Part shown: positions 57,473 through 64,000 of the stretch, in pieces | How positions within the stretch are numbered: the stretch's first letter is position 1 | How the letters are laid out: each line of letters starts with the position of its first letter | Origin: Rivihabitans pingtungensis | GTDB taxonomy: Bacteria > Pseudomonadota > Gammaproteobacteria > Burkholderiales > Aquaspirillaceae | Direction: 5' to 3' | DNA length: 64,000 nt | NCBI RefSeq assembly: GCF_003201855.1 | Contig: NZ_QJKI01000001.1 | Location: 186,001-250,000, forward strand | Position numbers and translations under genes: made by a program | The notes under the pieces: generated by a model | What the model saw: the letters and a program-made list of their open reading frames with translations, nothing else | Told to the model about the DNA's origin: nothing | Databases searched by the model: none

Positions 57473-58234
57473 CTAATTTTTAGAAAATTTCATCTCGACT
57501 TGTATCTCACACGAAAAAAGCTGATCTTGAGCCTGCCTCCATAAGCTATCTAATTCTTGATATAGCTCATCTCTTGTTTCTCGGTATTTGCTCGTTGTTT
57601 CATTTATTGGTTTTATTTGCATGCTTGGAGGCATGCACGACGGCCCTAGATCATATGGAGTGGTCTGGCCGTGCAACATGCTCTCAATTTTATTGTAAAG
57701 TTTAGTTGCCTTTTCATGAAATTCATGTCCAAAAACATAAGTTTTTGAGAAGGCTTGGTATCTATGTGCGCTTATCTCTTCAAAGTCTTTCAGTGTAACA
57801 TCTGCATTGCTTCCTTTTAAGCGGTTGAGTATGTGATGAGTTTTTCCAATGAGCCTAATAATTTCCAATCTTTCTGGTATAACCTGCATATCAATTGCGT
57901 TAATTGCAATTTGGTTGGCTAATTTCGCGGCTTCTTTGGCCGCTTCTGTTGCTTCACTGCTCTGCCGTGCAGCAAAATACGCCTTCCAAGTTGCAATTGC
58001 AGACAGCGCGGCAATCAAAATTTCAAGTACATCAACGCTAAAAAAATGGGATTTAATGAGGTTAATTACAGTAGTGGGTTTTTCTCCAACCGACAGAAAA
58101 ATAACCCACCCATATTCGCTACTTGCGTTCGGGTATGAGTAGAAATCTAAAGAAATTACTGCGCACATTAAAAATATAATTGCCATGCCTGCAATTAAAA
58201 ATCCGGTGCGATGTTTTTTGTAAAGCTCTCTCAT
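57473..58234 (-). CDS. uncharacterised membrane protein in an AT-rich segment
   Basis: A 253-residue protein that I do not recognise. The positively charged start (MRELYKKHRTG) is followed by membrane segments at about residues 11-30 and 67-88. A helical Ala/Glu/Lys-rich stretch comes next (SSEATEAAKEAAKLANQ), then a cytoplasmic C-terminal part with few hydrophobic runs. Base composition and codon use are plainly richer in A and T than all neighbours, which points to recent transfer. AAAGG lies upstream of the ATG. The layout, two helices plus a cytoplasmic domain, occurs in several defence-related membrane proteins, but no domain supports that here. Confidence 0.7.
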   Translation of the reverse strand: MRELYKKHRTGFLIAGMAIIFLMCAVISLDFYSYPNASSEYGWVIFLSVGEKPTTVINLIKSHFFSVDVLEILIAALSAIATWKAYFAARQSSEATEAAKEAAKLANQIAINAIDMQVIPERLEIIRLIGKTHHILNRLKGSNADVTLKDFEEISAHRYQAFSKTYVFGHEFHEKATKLYNKIESMLHGQTTPYDLGPSCMPPSMQIKPINETTSKYRETRDELYQELDSLWRQAQDQLFSCEIQVEMKFSKN

Positions 58235-58573
58235 GAATGCCTTTGTTTACTGAACATTTCAAACCGCCATATAAAAAGATGAGACACGCGAATAACACAT
58301 GGCACCATCTCATGCTTATGAGATATTACACGAACTCGCCCCCCTACTCAATAGGAGAAAATTGATTTATTGGAAAACCATGCCCACCAAAAGCAAAATG
58401 CAGCAAAAGCAAGCACCTACCCCTTTGCATGGAAGTAACTTTTTTTAGTGCTTCGATAGACTGCTATGTATTGTTTCGCTTGGTAGCAGATTACTTGAAG
58501 TCGCTGTTACGTAACATACGTCAAGACGACCCCATCCAGCATACCCACAGAACCACGCACCAAAGAGAAACTC
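58235..58573. other. AT-rich intergenic region before vapD
   Basis: No gene is seen. It should hold the divergent promoters of the membrane protein gene and vapD. A perfect palindrome GTTACGTAAC (58506-58515) lies 58 bases before the vapD start and could be an operator. I see no vapX-like antitoxin ORF. Confidence 0.5.
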
Positions 58574-58852
58574 ATGCACGCCATCATATTTGACCTAGAC
58601 ACCACCGACACCGAACACCACCACCCCAAAGGCGTTGCCCAAGCCTATACCGAAATAGGCGCGATTCTGGCGGAGTTCGGTTTTCGCCGGGTGCAGGGCA
58701 GTTTGTATGTCACCGACAGCGAAGACATGGCGCAGTTGTTTCTGGCCATTCAGGCCTTGCGTGCTCGCGCCTGGTTTCCCAAATCGGTGCGCGATATTCG
58801 CGCCTTCCGCATTGAGCAGTGGTCGGATTTTACCGCCGTGGTAAAGGCCTGA
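58574..58852 (+). CDS. vapD: VapD family endoribonuclease (Cas2-like)
   Basis: A 92-residue member of the VapD family, a ferredoxin-like fold related to Cas2. It starts MHAIIFDLDTTDTEHHHPKG with the catalytic-region aspartates, then FGFRRVQGSLYVTDSEDMAQLF and DIRAFRIEQWSDFT. Some homologues are purine-specific ribonucleases acting as toxins. No antitoxin gene is adjacent, and no CRISPR genes occur nearby, so Cas2 is excluded. It stands alone beside the AT-rich island, with base composition closer to the host than the island gene. Confidence 0.88.
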   Translation: MHAIIFDLDTTDTEHHHPKGVAQAYTEIGAILAEFGFRRVQGSLYVTDSEDMAQLFLAIQALRARAWFPKSVRDIRAFRIEQWSDFTAVVKA

Positions 58853-58929
58853 TTTTGCCAGGCTTGGCCAGCCAAGCACCCATAAAAAAATAGCTGAGTT
58901 CACATCAGCATGGGACAGAATGTCCAGAA

Positions 58930-58951
58930 CACCCGCCACGCCCGGCGGGTG
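58930..58951. other. hairpin between vapD and the coiled-coil protein gene
   Basis: CACCCGCC (58930-58937) pairs with GGCGGGTG (58944-58951). It lacks a T-run on either side. The rest of 58853-59084 shows no gene. Confidence 0.45.
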
Positions 58952-59084
58952 GCTCAGTGCGATAGCGCGACCGATTGAACCTGGCCACCCAGGGCATCTG
59001 GCAACTCATGCGAAACGAATACGGCGACCGCTCCTTGCACGGGCCAAGAGACAGCGGCAAACCGGTAGCGATGCCCAACAACCA

Positions 59085-59951
59085 TCAGTCAGCCGTCACA
59101 CTGCCCGCACTGATACTGACATTCCCCGGATTGCTGGCCGGGCTAACGGCGGCGACTTGAATATTGAGCGAGGTATCGCCGCTGCCGGCGCTGCTCTGTG
59201 TGGCGCCACCGCTCAGGTTATTCAGCATCTTGCCGATGTCGCCCAGGGCTTTTTCAGCCTGGCGCACCACGCTATCGCTCTGCCGGCGCAGTTTGCGCTT
59301 GAGCATCTCCAGGGTGCGTTTGATGTCGCTGGCCAGTTCTTTGGCTTCACGCACAAAGTCCTGCTTTTCTTTATTGCTGGCGCCTTGGCCACTCTGGCCG
59401 CTGGCGGTGGCTGTCTGGGCGTTGGTCTGGTGCTTGCCGGTTTCCGTACTGTTGGCATCGGTGCTGTCAGGTGTGCTGCCGGCGGAGGCGGTTTGCGGGT
59501 TGGCTTGCTGAGCGGTGTTGTCTGGGCTGATGGCCGCGTTGGCGGATTTCGGGGCGCTGGTTTGCCCGCTGCCGCTGGCATCGGAAAAATTCTTCACCGC
59601 GGCTTTCAGTTCGTTGGCAATCTGCCCCAGTTGGCGCGCCAGTGCCTTGCGTTGTGCCGGGCTGGCGCCGGCCATCATGGATTTCAGCAGTTTCATGCGT
59701 TTTTTCAGCTCGGCCACTTTTTCGTTGGCGCGCTGACGGGCGCTGGCAGCGTCATTGCTGCTCAGCTGGCCAAAGCGGTCATAAATGCTTGGGCCGCTGT
59801 CACGGCCGCCCAATTGCACTTTGGTGTCTGGCGTACTGGTCGATGCGGTCTTGGCTTCGCTGACGGTGGCTACTTGGGCCACGGGACGGTTAAGCGGGTT
59901 CAAGTTGGCAAAGCGGCTGCGCAAGGAGTCGGTCAGGCTGGACAGGTTCAT
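59085..59951 (-). CDS. uncharacterised Ser/Ala/Thr-rich protein with two coiled-coil regions
   Basis: A 288-residue protein I cannot assign. The start (MNLSSLTDSLRSRFANLNPLNRP) has no signal peptide. Charged helical blocks lie near residues 70-125 (RQRANEKVAELKKRMKLLK and RKALARQLGQIANELKAAVK) and 195-245 (FVREAKELASDIKRTLEMLKR), separated by about 70 residues of low-complexity Ser/Thr/Ala/Gln sequence. The tail is Ser/Gly-rich. It has no cysteine and little aromatic content. It could be a secreted or surface-structure protein exported without a cleaved signal; the sequence does not settle this. It is monocistronic. Confidence 0.7.
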   Translation of the reverse strand: MNLSSLTDSLRSRFANLNPLNRPVAQVATVSEAKTASTSTPDTKVQLGGRDSGPSIYDRFGQLSSNDAASARQRANEKVAELKKRMKLLKSMMAGASPAQRKALARQLGQIANELKAAVKNFSDASGSGQTSAPKSANAAISPDNTAQQANPQTASAGSTPDSTDANSTETGKHQTNAQTATASGQSGQGASNKEKQDFVREAKELASDIKRTLEMLKRKLRRQSDSVVRQAEKALGDIGKMLNNLSGGATQSSAGSGDTSLNIQVAAVSPASNPGNVSISAGSVTAD

Positions 59952-60162
59952 GGCTGGCTTTCGTTGAGCGTCAGGTTTTGTTATCGTCTGTCATTGGCGC
60001 AGGTTAAGCGCGCCATCGACCAAACTTCTGGCATGAATGCGCATTTCAGCCATCTGGCGCGATAAACCACGCCAGAAATGTGAATTCACGCAATAAATTT
60101 ATCTCTTGCGGCTGGCACGACATACCGGCAGCCCTGCTGATTGCTTACCCCGAACGCTGCAC

Positions 60163-61020
60163 ATGAATCCTCCCACGCATCTTCCGATTATGGCGGCATT
60201 TGCCGCGCTGATTTCCGTACAGACTGGCGCCGCCTTTGCCAAGTCGCTGTTTCCGCTGGTGGGCGCCGAGGGCGTGGCGGCCTTGCGCCTGGGCCTGTCG
60301 GCGCTGTGGCTGTCGTTGTGGTTCCGGCCGTGGCGCTTGTGGCGGGCGCGGCCGGACTGGCTGGCGCTGCTGGGCTACGGCATCATGCTGGGCTTGATGA
60401 ATCTGCTGATTTATCGGGCGTTTGTGTATATTCACGTCAGCCTGGCCGTGTCGATTGAGGTGATTGGCCCGCTGGCGGTGGCCTTGCTGAATTCGCGTCA
60501 GCGCAGGGATGTGCTGTGGGTGGGTTTGGCGCTGCTGGGCCTGGCCTTGCTGCCGTTTGGCCAGTTGGGCAGCGGGCTGGATGTTCGGGGCGTGGCGTAT
60601 GCGCTGGCGGCGGCCTTGTGCTGGGCGCTGTATGTGGTGTTTGGTGCGCGCGCCGCCAGCGGCGGCGGCCAGGCCGTGGCCACCGGCATGCTGGTGGCGG
60701 CGCTGTTTGCCGTGCCGCTGGGCGTGGCGCAATCTGGCGCACAGCTGCTGACCCCCTACGCGCTGGCCATTGGCCTGGTGGTGGCGGTGTTGTCCAGCAT
60801 GTTGCCGTTTTTGCTGGATATGTACGCCATGCGCTGGCTGCCAGCGCGGGTGTTTGGCGTGTTGCTCAGTGCGTCGCCGGCGATGAGCGCACTGGCGGGC
60901 TGGTGGGTGCTGGGCGAAACGCTGGGCCCGCTGCAAATTCTGGGGGTGAGCGCCATCATGCTGGCCTGCGCCGGCAGCGCGCTGTTTGCCCGGCCGGCGA
61001 GTACCGGCGATCAATCATGA
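60163..61020 (+). CDS. EamA/DMT family exporter, RhtA-like
   Basis: A 285-residue inner-membrane protein with ten hydrophobic segments and two EamA repeats. It has QTGAAFAKSLFPLVGAEGVAALRLG at the start and GLVVAVLSSMLPFLLDMYAMRWLP in the second half, as in RhtA-type threonine/homoserine exporters. The substrate is inferred only. The ATG at 60163 gives the usual short N-terminus; the open frame upstream adds 19 residues. It is followed after 12 bases by a btuF-like gene, perhaps cotranscribed. Confidence 0.85.
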   Translation: MNPPTHLPIMAAFAALISVQTGAAFAKSLFPLVGAEGVAALRLGLSALWLSLWFRPWRLWRARPDWLALLGYGIMLGLMNLLIYRAFVYIHVSLAVSIEVIGPLAVALLNSRQRRDVLWVGLALLGLALLPFGQLGSGLDVRGVAYALAAALCWALYVVFGARAASGGGQAVATGMLVAALFAVPLGVAQSGAQLLTPYALAIGLVVAVLSSMLPFLLDMYAMRWLPARVFGVLLSASPAMSALAGWWVLGETLGPLQILGVSAIMLACAGSALFARPASTGDQS

Positions 61021-61032
61021 ACAAGGATGCAC

Positions 61033-61920
61033 ATGGTGTTGAAGTATTGTAAGCAGCTGGGGGTGGGCCTGGTGTTGTCGGCGCTGGCGGCCACCGCCGG
61101 GGCTCAGGTGCAGGTGCGCGACGATGCCGGGCAGATGGTGACGCTCAACGCGCCGGCACGCCGGGTGATCAGCCTGGCGCCGCATGTCACCGAGCTGATT
61201 TACGCAGCCGGTGGCGGTGCGCGGCTGGTGGGAGTGGTCAGCCACAGTGATTACCCCGAGGCGGCCAAGCAGGTGCCGCGCGTGGGGGACAATCGCCAGG
61301 TGGATATCGAGCGGGTGCTGGCCTTGAAGCCGGATTTGCTGGTGGTGTGGCTGCACGGCAACGCCGAGCGCCAGCTGGAGCCTTTGCGCCGGCTGGGTGT
61401 GCCGCTGTTTTACAGCGAGCCGACCAAGCTGGAGGCTATTCCGGAGACTTTGCTGAAGCTGGGCACGCTGATGGGCAGCGAGCTGCAGGCGCAGGCGGCG
61501 GCCGGGCAGTTTCGCCAGCGGCTGGCGGGCTTGCGCCAGCACTATGCCCAGGCGCGGCCGCTGCGGGTGTTTTATCAGGTGTGGGATCAGCCCTTGTATA
61601 CGCTGAATGGTCAGCATATGGTCAGCGATGTGCTGCGGCTGTGCGGTGGGGTGAATATCTTTGCCGATTTGCCGGTGACAGCGCCGACGGTGACACAAGA
61701 GGCGGTGATTGCGGCCGATCCCGACGTGATTCTGGCGGGCGAGATGAGCGGGCGCGGCGCGGTGGACAACTGGAAGCGCTTTCCGCGGATGCGCGCGGTG
61801 CGCCAGCAGCAGCTCTACACGCTGAATGGCGATTTGCTGCATCGCCCGGGGCCGCGCATTCTGGATGGCGCCAGCCAGGTGTGCCAGCGGCTGGCGCAGG
61901 CCCGGGCGCAGCGGCCGTAG
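61033..61920 (+). CDS. btuF: cobalamin/iron-type ABC transporter substrate-binding protein (BtuF-like)
   Basis: Periplasmic class III binding protein. It is 295 residues with a signal peptide ending near AGAQ, then RRVISLAPHVTELIYAAGGG, RVGDNRQVDIERVLALKPDLLVVW and GAVDNWKRFPRMRAVRQQQLYTL, close to BtuF. AAGG lies six bases before the chosen ATG at 61033, better spaced than the ATG at 61027. No permease or ATPase gene is adjacent, so partners must be elsewhere. Vitamin B12 is the most likely ligand; an iron chelate is possible. Confidence 0.85.
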   Translation: MVLKYCKQLGVGLVLSALAATAGAQVQVRDDAGQMVTLNAPARRVISLAPHVTELIYAAGGGARLVGVVSHSDYPEAAKQVPRVGDNRQVDIERVLALKPDLLVVWLHGNAERQLEPLRRLGVPLFYSEPTKLEAIPETLLKLGTLMGSELQAQAAAGQFRQRLAGLRQHYAQARPLRVFYQVWDQPLYTLNGQHMVSDVLRLCGGVNIFADLPVTAPTVTQEAVIAADPDVILAGEMSGRGAVDNWKRFPRMRAVRQQQLYTLNGDLLHRPGPRILDGASQVCQRLAQARAQRP

Positions 61921-61954
61921 CCGCTCGTGGCCTTGCGCAAAAACGCTCAGCGGC

Positions 61955-63025
61955 TCACCACCAGCGCCAGCGCTTGAACAGATAGCCCATGCCGGCGGCA
62001 ATCGCCGCCATCACGCCCAGCACAATAAAATAGCCCCACTTCCAGTGCAGCTCGGGCATGTATTCAAAGTTCATGCCGTAGATGCTGGAAATCAGCGTCA
62101 GCGGCATGAACAGCGTGGCGATCACCGTCAAAAAACGCATCTGCCGGTTCATCTGGTTGGATTGGGTGGAGATATACAAATCCACCATGCCGGCGATCAG
62201 GTCGCGCTGCATGTCCACGGTTTCCAGCAGGTGCACCAGATGGTCGTAGACATCGCGCAGATACACGCGGGTTTCGTCGTCCAGCAGCGCAGAATCGCCA
62301 TGCTGCAAGGTCATCACCGCCTCGCGCAGCGGCCATAGCGCGCGGCGCAGCGACAGCAGGGCCATTTTCAGGGTGTGGATGCGCGCCAGCGTGCCGCCGT
62401 CCGCCTGGCCGGCCAGCAAGCGGGTGTCTAATTCTTCTACGGTGTCGCCCAGCTGATCCAGGGTGACAAAATACTGATCGACAATCACGTCCAGCAGGCT
62501 GTAGGCCAGATAACCCGCCCCCAGTCGGCGGCCCTGGCCAATGCCGTTTTTCAGCCGCTCGCGCAGCGGCTGAAAGCGCCCGGCCGGGCGCTCTTGAAAG
62601 GTCAGCACCACATTGCGGCCCAGCACCATGCTGATTTGTTCTTCGCTCAGCGTGCGGCTGGCCGGGTGGTAGTCAAACACATGGGTGACGATAAAAATAT
62701 AGTCGCCGTAGTCTTCGATCTTGGGCCGCTGATGGGTGTTGAGCACGTCTTCCATCACCAGCGGGTGCAACTGAAAGCGCCGGCCGATTTCCGCCATCAT
62801 CGCCACATCTTGCAGGCCGTAGACGTTCAGCCACAGCGTGCCGTCGCCTGGCTGGTGGGTGCGGCTGGCGGCCAGGCTGGCAAAGGTGGTTTCCTGGTAG
62901 TGCTCGGGGCTGAATTCAATCAGCAGAATGCGCGGTTCGGCGGTTTTGGTTTCGCCAATATGCACCAGTTCGCCCGGCGCGTGGCCTGCATGGCGGCTCA
63001 GCCGGGCGGATGGGTGGCGGCTCAT
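61955..63025 (-). CDS. corA: magnesium/cobalt transporter CorA
   Basis: Pentameric divalent-cation channel. It is 356 residues: a large cytoplasmic N-terminal domain with PLVMEDVLNTHQRPKIEDYGDY, two C-terminal membrane segments with the selectivity motif YGMNFEYMPEL, and a basic end (KRWRWW). It overlaps ppx by the bases ATGA, so the two are probably cotranscribed. Confidence 0.95.
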   Translation of the reverse strand: MSRHPSARLSRHAGHAPGELVHIGETKTAEPRILLIEFSPEHYQETTFASLAASRTHQPGDGTLWLNVYGLQDVAMMAEIGRRFQLHPLVMEDVLNTHQRPKIEDYGDYIFIVTHVFDYHPASRTLSEEQISMVLGRNVVLTFQERPAGRFQPLRERLKNGIGQGRRLGAGYLAYSLLDVIVDQYFVTLDQLGDTVEELDTRLLAGQADGGTLARIHTLKMALLSLRRALWPLREAVMTLQHGDSALLDDETRVYLRDVYDHLVHLLETVDMQRDLIAGMVDLYISTQSNQMNRQMRFLTVIATLFMPLTLISSIYGMNFEYMPELHWKWGYFIVLGVMAAIAAGMGYLFKRWRWW

Positions 63026-64000
63026 GCCTGACGGACGTGAAAGCTCAGGCCAGTGGCGCGCCAGGGGGCTTCTTCCTGCTTCAGCGCCCCGGCGGTCAGC
63101 GGCGTGCTGGCCAGCCAGCCGCCGTCCACAGTCAGGGTAAAGCCGCGCGGTGCGGTACTCAGTTGCAGGGGGGTCGGCAACTCCACCGGCCGCCGGCTGC
63201 GGCTGAACAACACCGCCAGGCGCAGGGCCAGCACCGCCGGCCAGTAGGCCGGCTGCTCGTTCAGCAGCGCCACCATCTTGCTCAACGAGCCCTTGTGCGC
63301 CAGGATCAGATGGGCGATCTGACGTTGCTCGCGGCGCGAGAAGCCCGGCATATCCGCCTGTTCGACGATATAGGCCGAATGCTTGTGGTAGCTGGAATGC
63401 GAAATCATCAGGCCGATTTCATGCAGCTTGGCCGCCCATTCCAGCTGACGCGGGATTTCCGGGTGCTGCATCGCCTCGCTGCCGGCCAACTGGGCGTAAA
63501 ACTGCCGCGCCAGCCCGGCCACCCGCTCGGTCTGGCCGGTGTCCACGTGATAGCGGCGCTTGAACTGGGTGACGGTGACGTCGCGCAAATCCTTGTGATA
63601 CTGGCGGCCAAGCAAATCGTACAGCACGCCATCGCGCAGCGCGCCCAGGGTGACGGTCATCTGCTCGATGCCCAGCTCTTCAAAAATCGCCAGCATGATG
63701 GCCAGCCCGCCCGGCAGCACTGGCGCGCGGTCGGCGCGCAGGCCATTCAGGTTCACCGCCTCCATGCTGCCGCAGCGCAACAGCTCGGTTTTCAGCCGCT
63801 CCATGCCGGCGCGGGTGATGCCATCCACGCTGTAGTCGTTCAGCTCCAGGATGTCGCGCAAAGAGCGCGCCGTGCCCGAGGTGCCCACCGCCAGTTGCCA
63901 TTGATCGGGAGTGTAATCATGGGTGATGCGCTGGATTTCATTGCGCGCCGCCACTTCGGCATTCTTGAAATTGGCCTTGCTCAGCTTGCCATCGGGAAAA
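63022..64000 (-). CDS. ppx: exopolyphosphatase (Ppx/GppA family), start outside the window
   Basis: Hydrolyses polyphosphate or ppGpp-related pentaphosphate. About 326 residues are visible and the frame runs to the window end without a start. The ASKHA-fold part includes AVGTSGTARSLRDILELN and VLPGGLAIMLAIFEELG. A C-terminal HD-like domain follows (LEWAAKLHEIGLMISHSSYHKHSAYIVE). The presence of that domain fits Ppx or GppA; Ppx is favoured because of its operon with corA, but the difference is not certain. Confidence 0.9.
   Translation of the reverse strand, partial: FPDGKLSKANFKNAEVAARNEIQRITHDYTPDQWQLAVGTSGTARSLRDILELNDYSVDGITRAGMERLKTELLRCGSMEAVNLNGLRADRAPVLPGGLAIMLAIFEELGIEQMTVTLGALRDGVLYDLLGRQYHKDLRDVTVTQFKRRYHVDTGQTERVAGLARQFYAQLAGSEAMQHPEIPRQLEWAAKLHEIGLMISHSSYHKHSAYIVEQADMPGFSRREQRQIAHLILAHKGSLSKMVALLNEQPAYWPAVLALRLAVLFSRSRRPVELPTPLQLSTAPRGFTLTVDGGWLASTPLTAGALKQEEAPWRATGLSFHVRQA

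Noticed and set aside
58574..58852. Cas2 of a CRISPR system
   Set aside because: The protein matches VapD in its FDLD start and its DIRAFRIEQWSDF end, and there are no Cas1 gene or repeat arrays in the window.

Overview
The window is a GC-rich stretch of a betaproteobacterial chromosome. It most resembles the order Neisseriales (a Chromobacteriaceae-like organism). This placement is inferred from gene order and protein character: tig-clpP-clpX-lon-hupB, rpoE-rseABC-mucD running into lepA-lepB-rnc-era-recO-pdxJ-acpS, rpsB-tsf-pyrH-frr-uppS-cdsA-dxr-rseP-bamA-skp-lpxD-fabZ-lpxA-lpxB-rnhB, and Neisseria-type small repeats. No search was run. I see no prophage, integrase, transposase gene or CRISPR array.

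Layout. 1-3.4 kb: the end of a tRNA hydroxylation gene (trhP), a 570-bp hairpin-rich intergenic region and an unusual chemoreceptor. 3.4-12.1 kb, minus strand: the protein-quality-control block ppiD, tRNA-Asp, tRNA-Val, hupB, lon, clpX, clpP, tig and tRNA-Leu. 12.2-14 kb: a BI-1-type membrane protein, a nested palindromic repeat and a GlcG/HbpS-like protein. 14-25.2 kb: the sigma-E envelope-stress operon followed by lepA, lepB and the rnc-era-recO-pdxJ-acpS cluster. 25.4-27.9 kb: pgi, pncC and a small membrane protein. 28-43 kb: the translation, isoprenoid, phospholipid, BAM and lipid A supercluster, closed by rnhB and a hypoxanthine-DNA glycosylase. 43.1-47.3 kb is the accessory part: a secreted RNase T2, a decayed outer-membrane receptor end, a second copy of the palindromic repeat, an AraC regulator divergent from an MFS transporter, and a riboswitch-controlled orphan gene. 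47.3-57.3 kb: glnD, lptG, lptF, pepA, holC and valS. 57.3-64 kb: an AT-rich island with an unknown membrane protein and vapD, an unknown coiled-coil protein, an EamA exporter, a BtuF-like binding protein, corA and a partial ppx.

Most notable: at 46.66-47.23 kb two SAM-II-type riboswitch aptamers lie in tandem in front of a 106-codon gene that I cannot assign. The first aptamer is followed by a strong intrinsic terminator, and a 10-bp antiterminator pairing is visible. The second is followed by a hairpin that would bury the Shine-Dalgarno sequence. A consensus-like promoter places the transcription start at the edge of the first aptamer. The sequence therefore suggests two successive S-adenosylmethionine checkpoints, one at transcription and one at translation, on an undescribed gene.

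Functionally, much of the window serves envelope biogenesis and its surveillance. It encodes BamA, Skp, PpiD and MucD for outer-membrane proteins; LpxD/A/B, FabZ and LptF/G for lipopolysaccharide; UppS, CdsA and Dxr for lipid carriers; and RseA/B/C, RseP and RpoE to sense faults. Lon, ClpXP and trigger factor provide the cytoplasmic counterpart.
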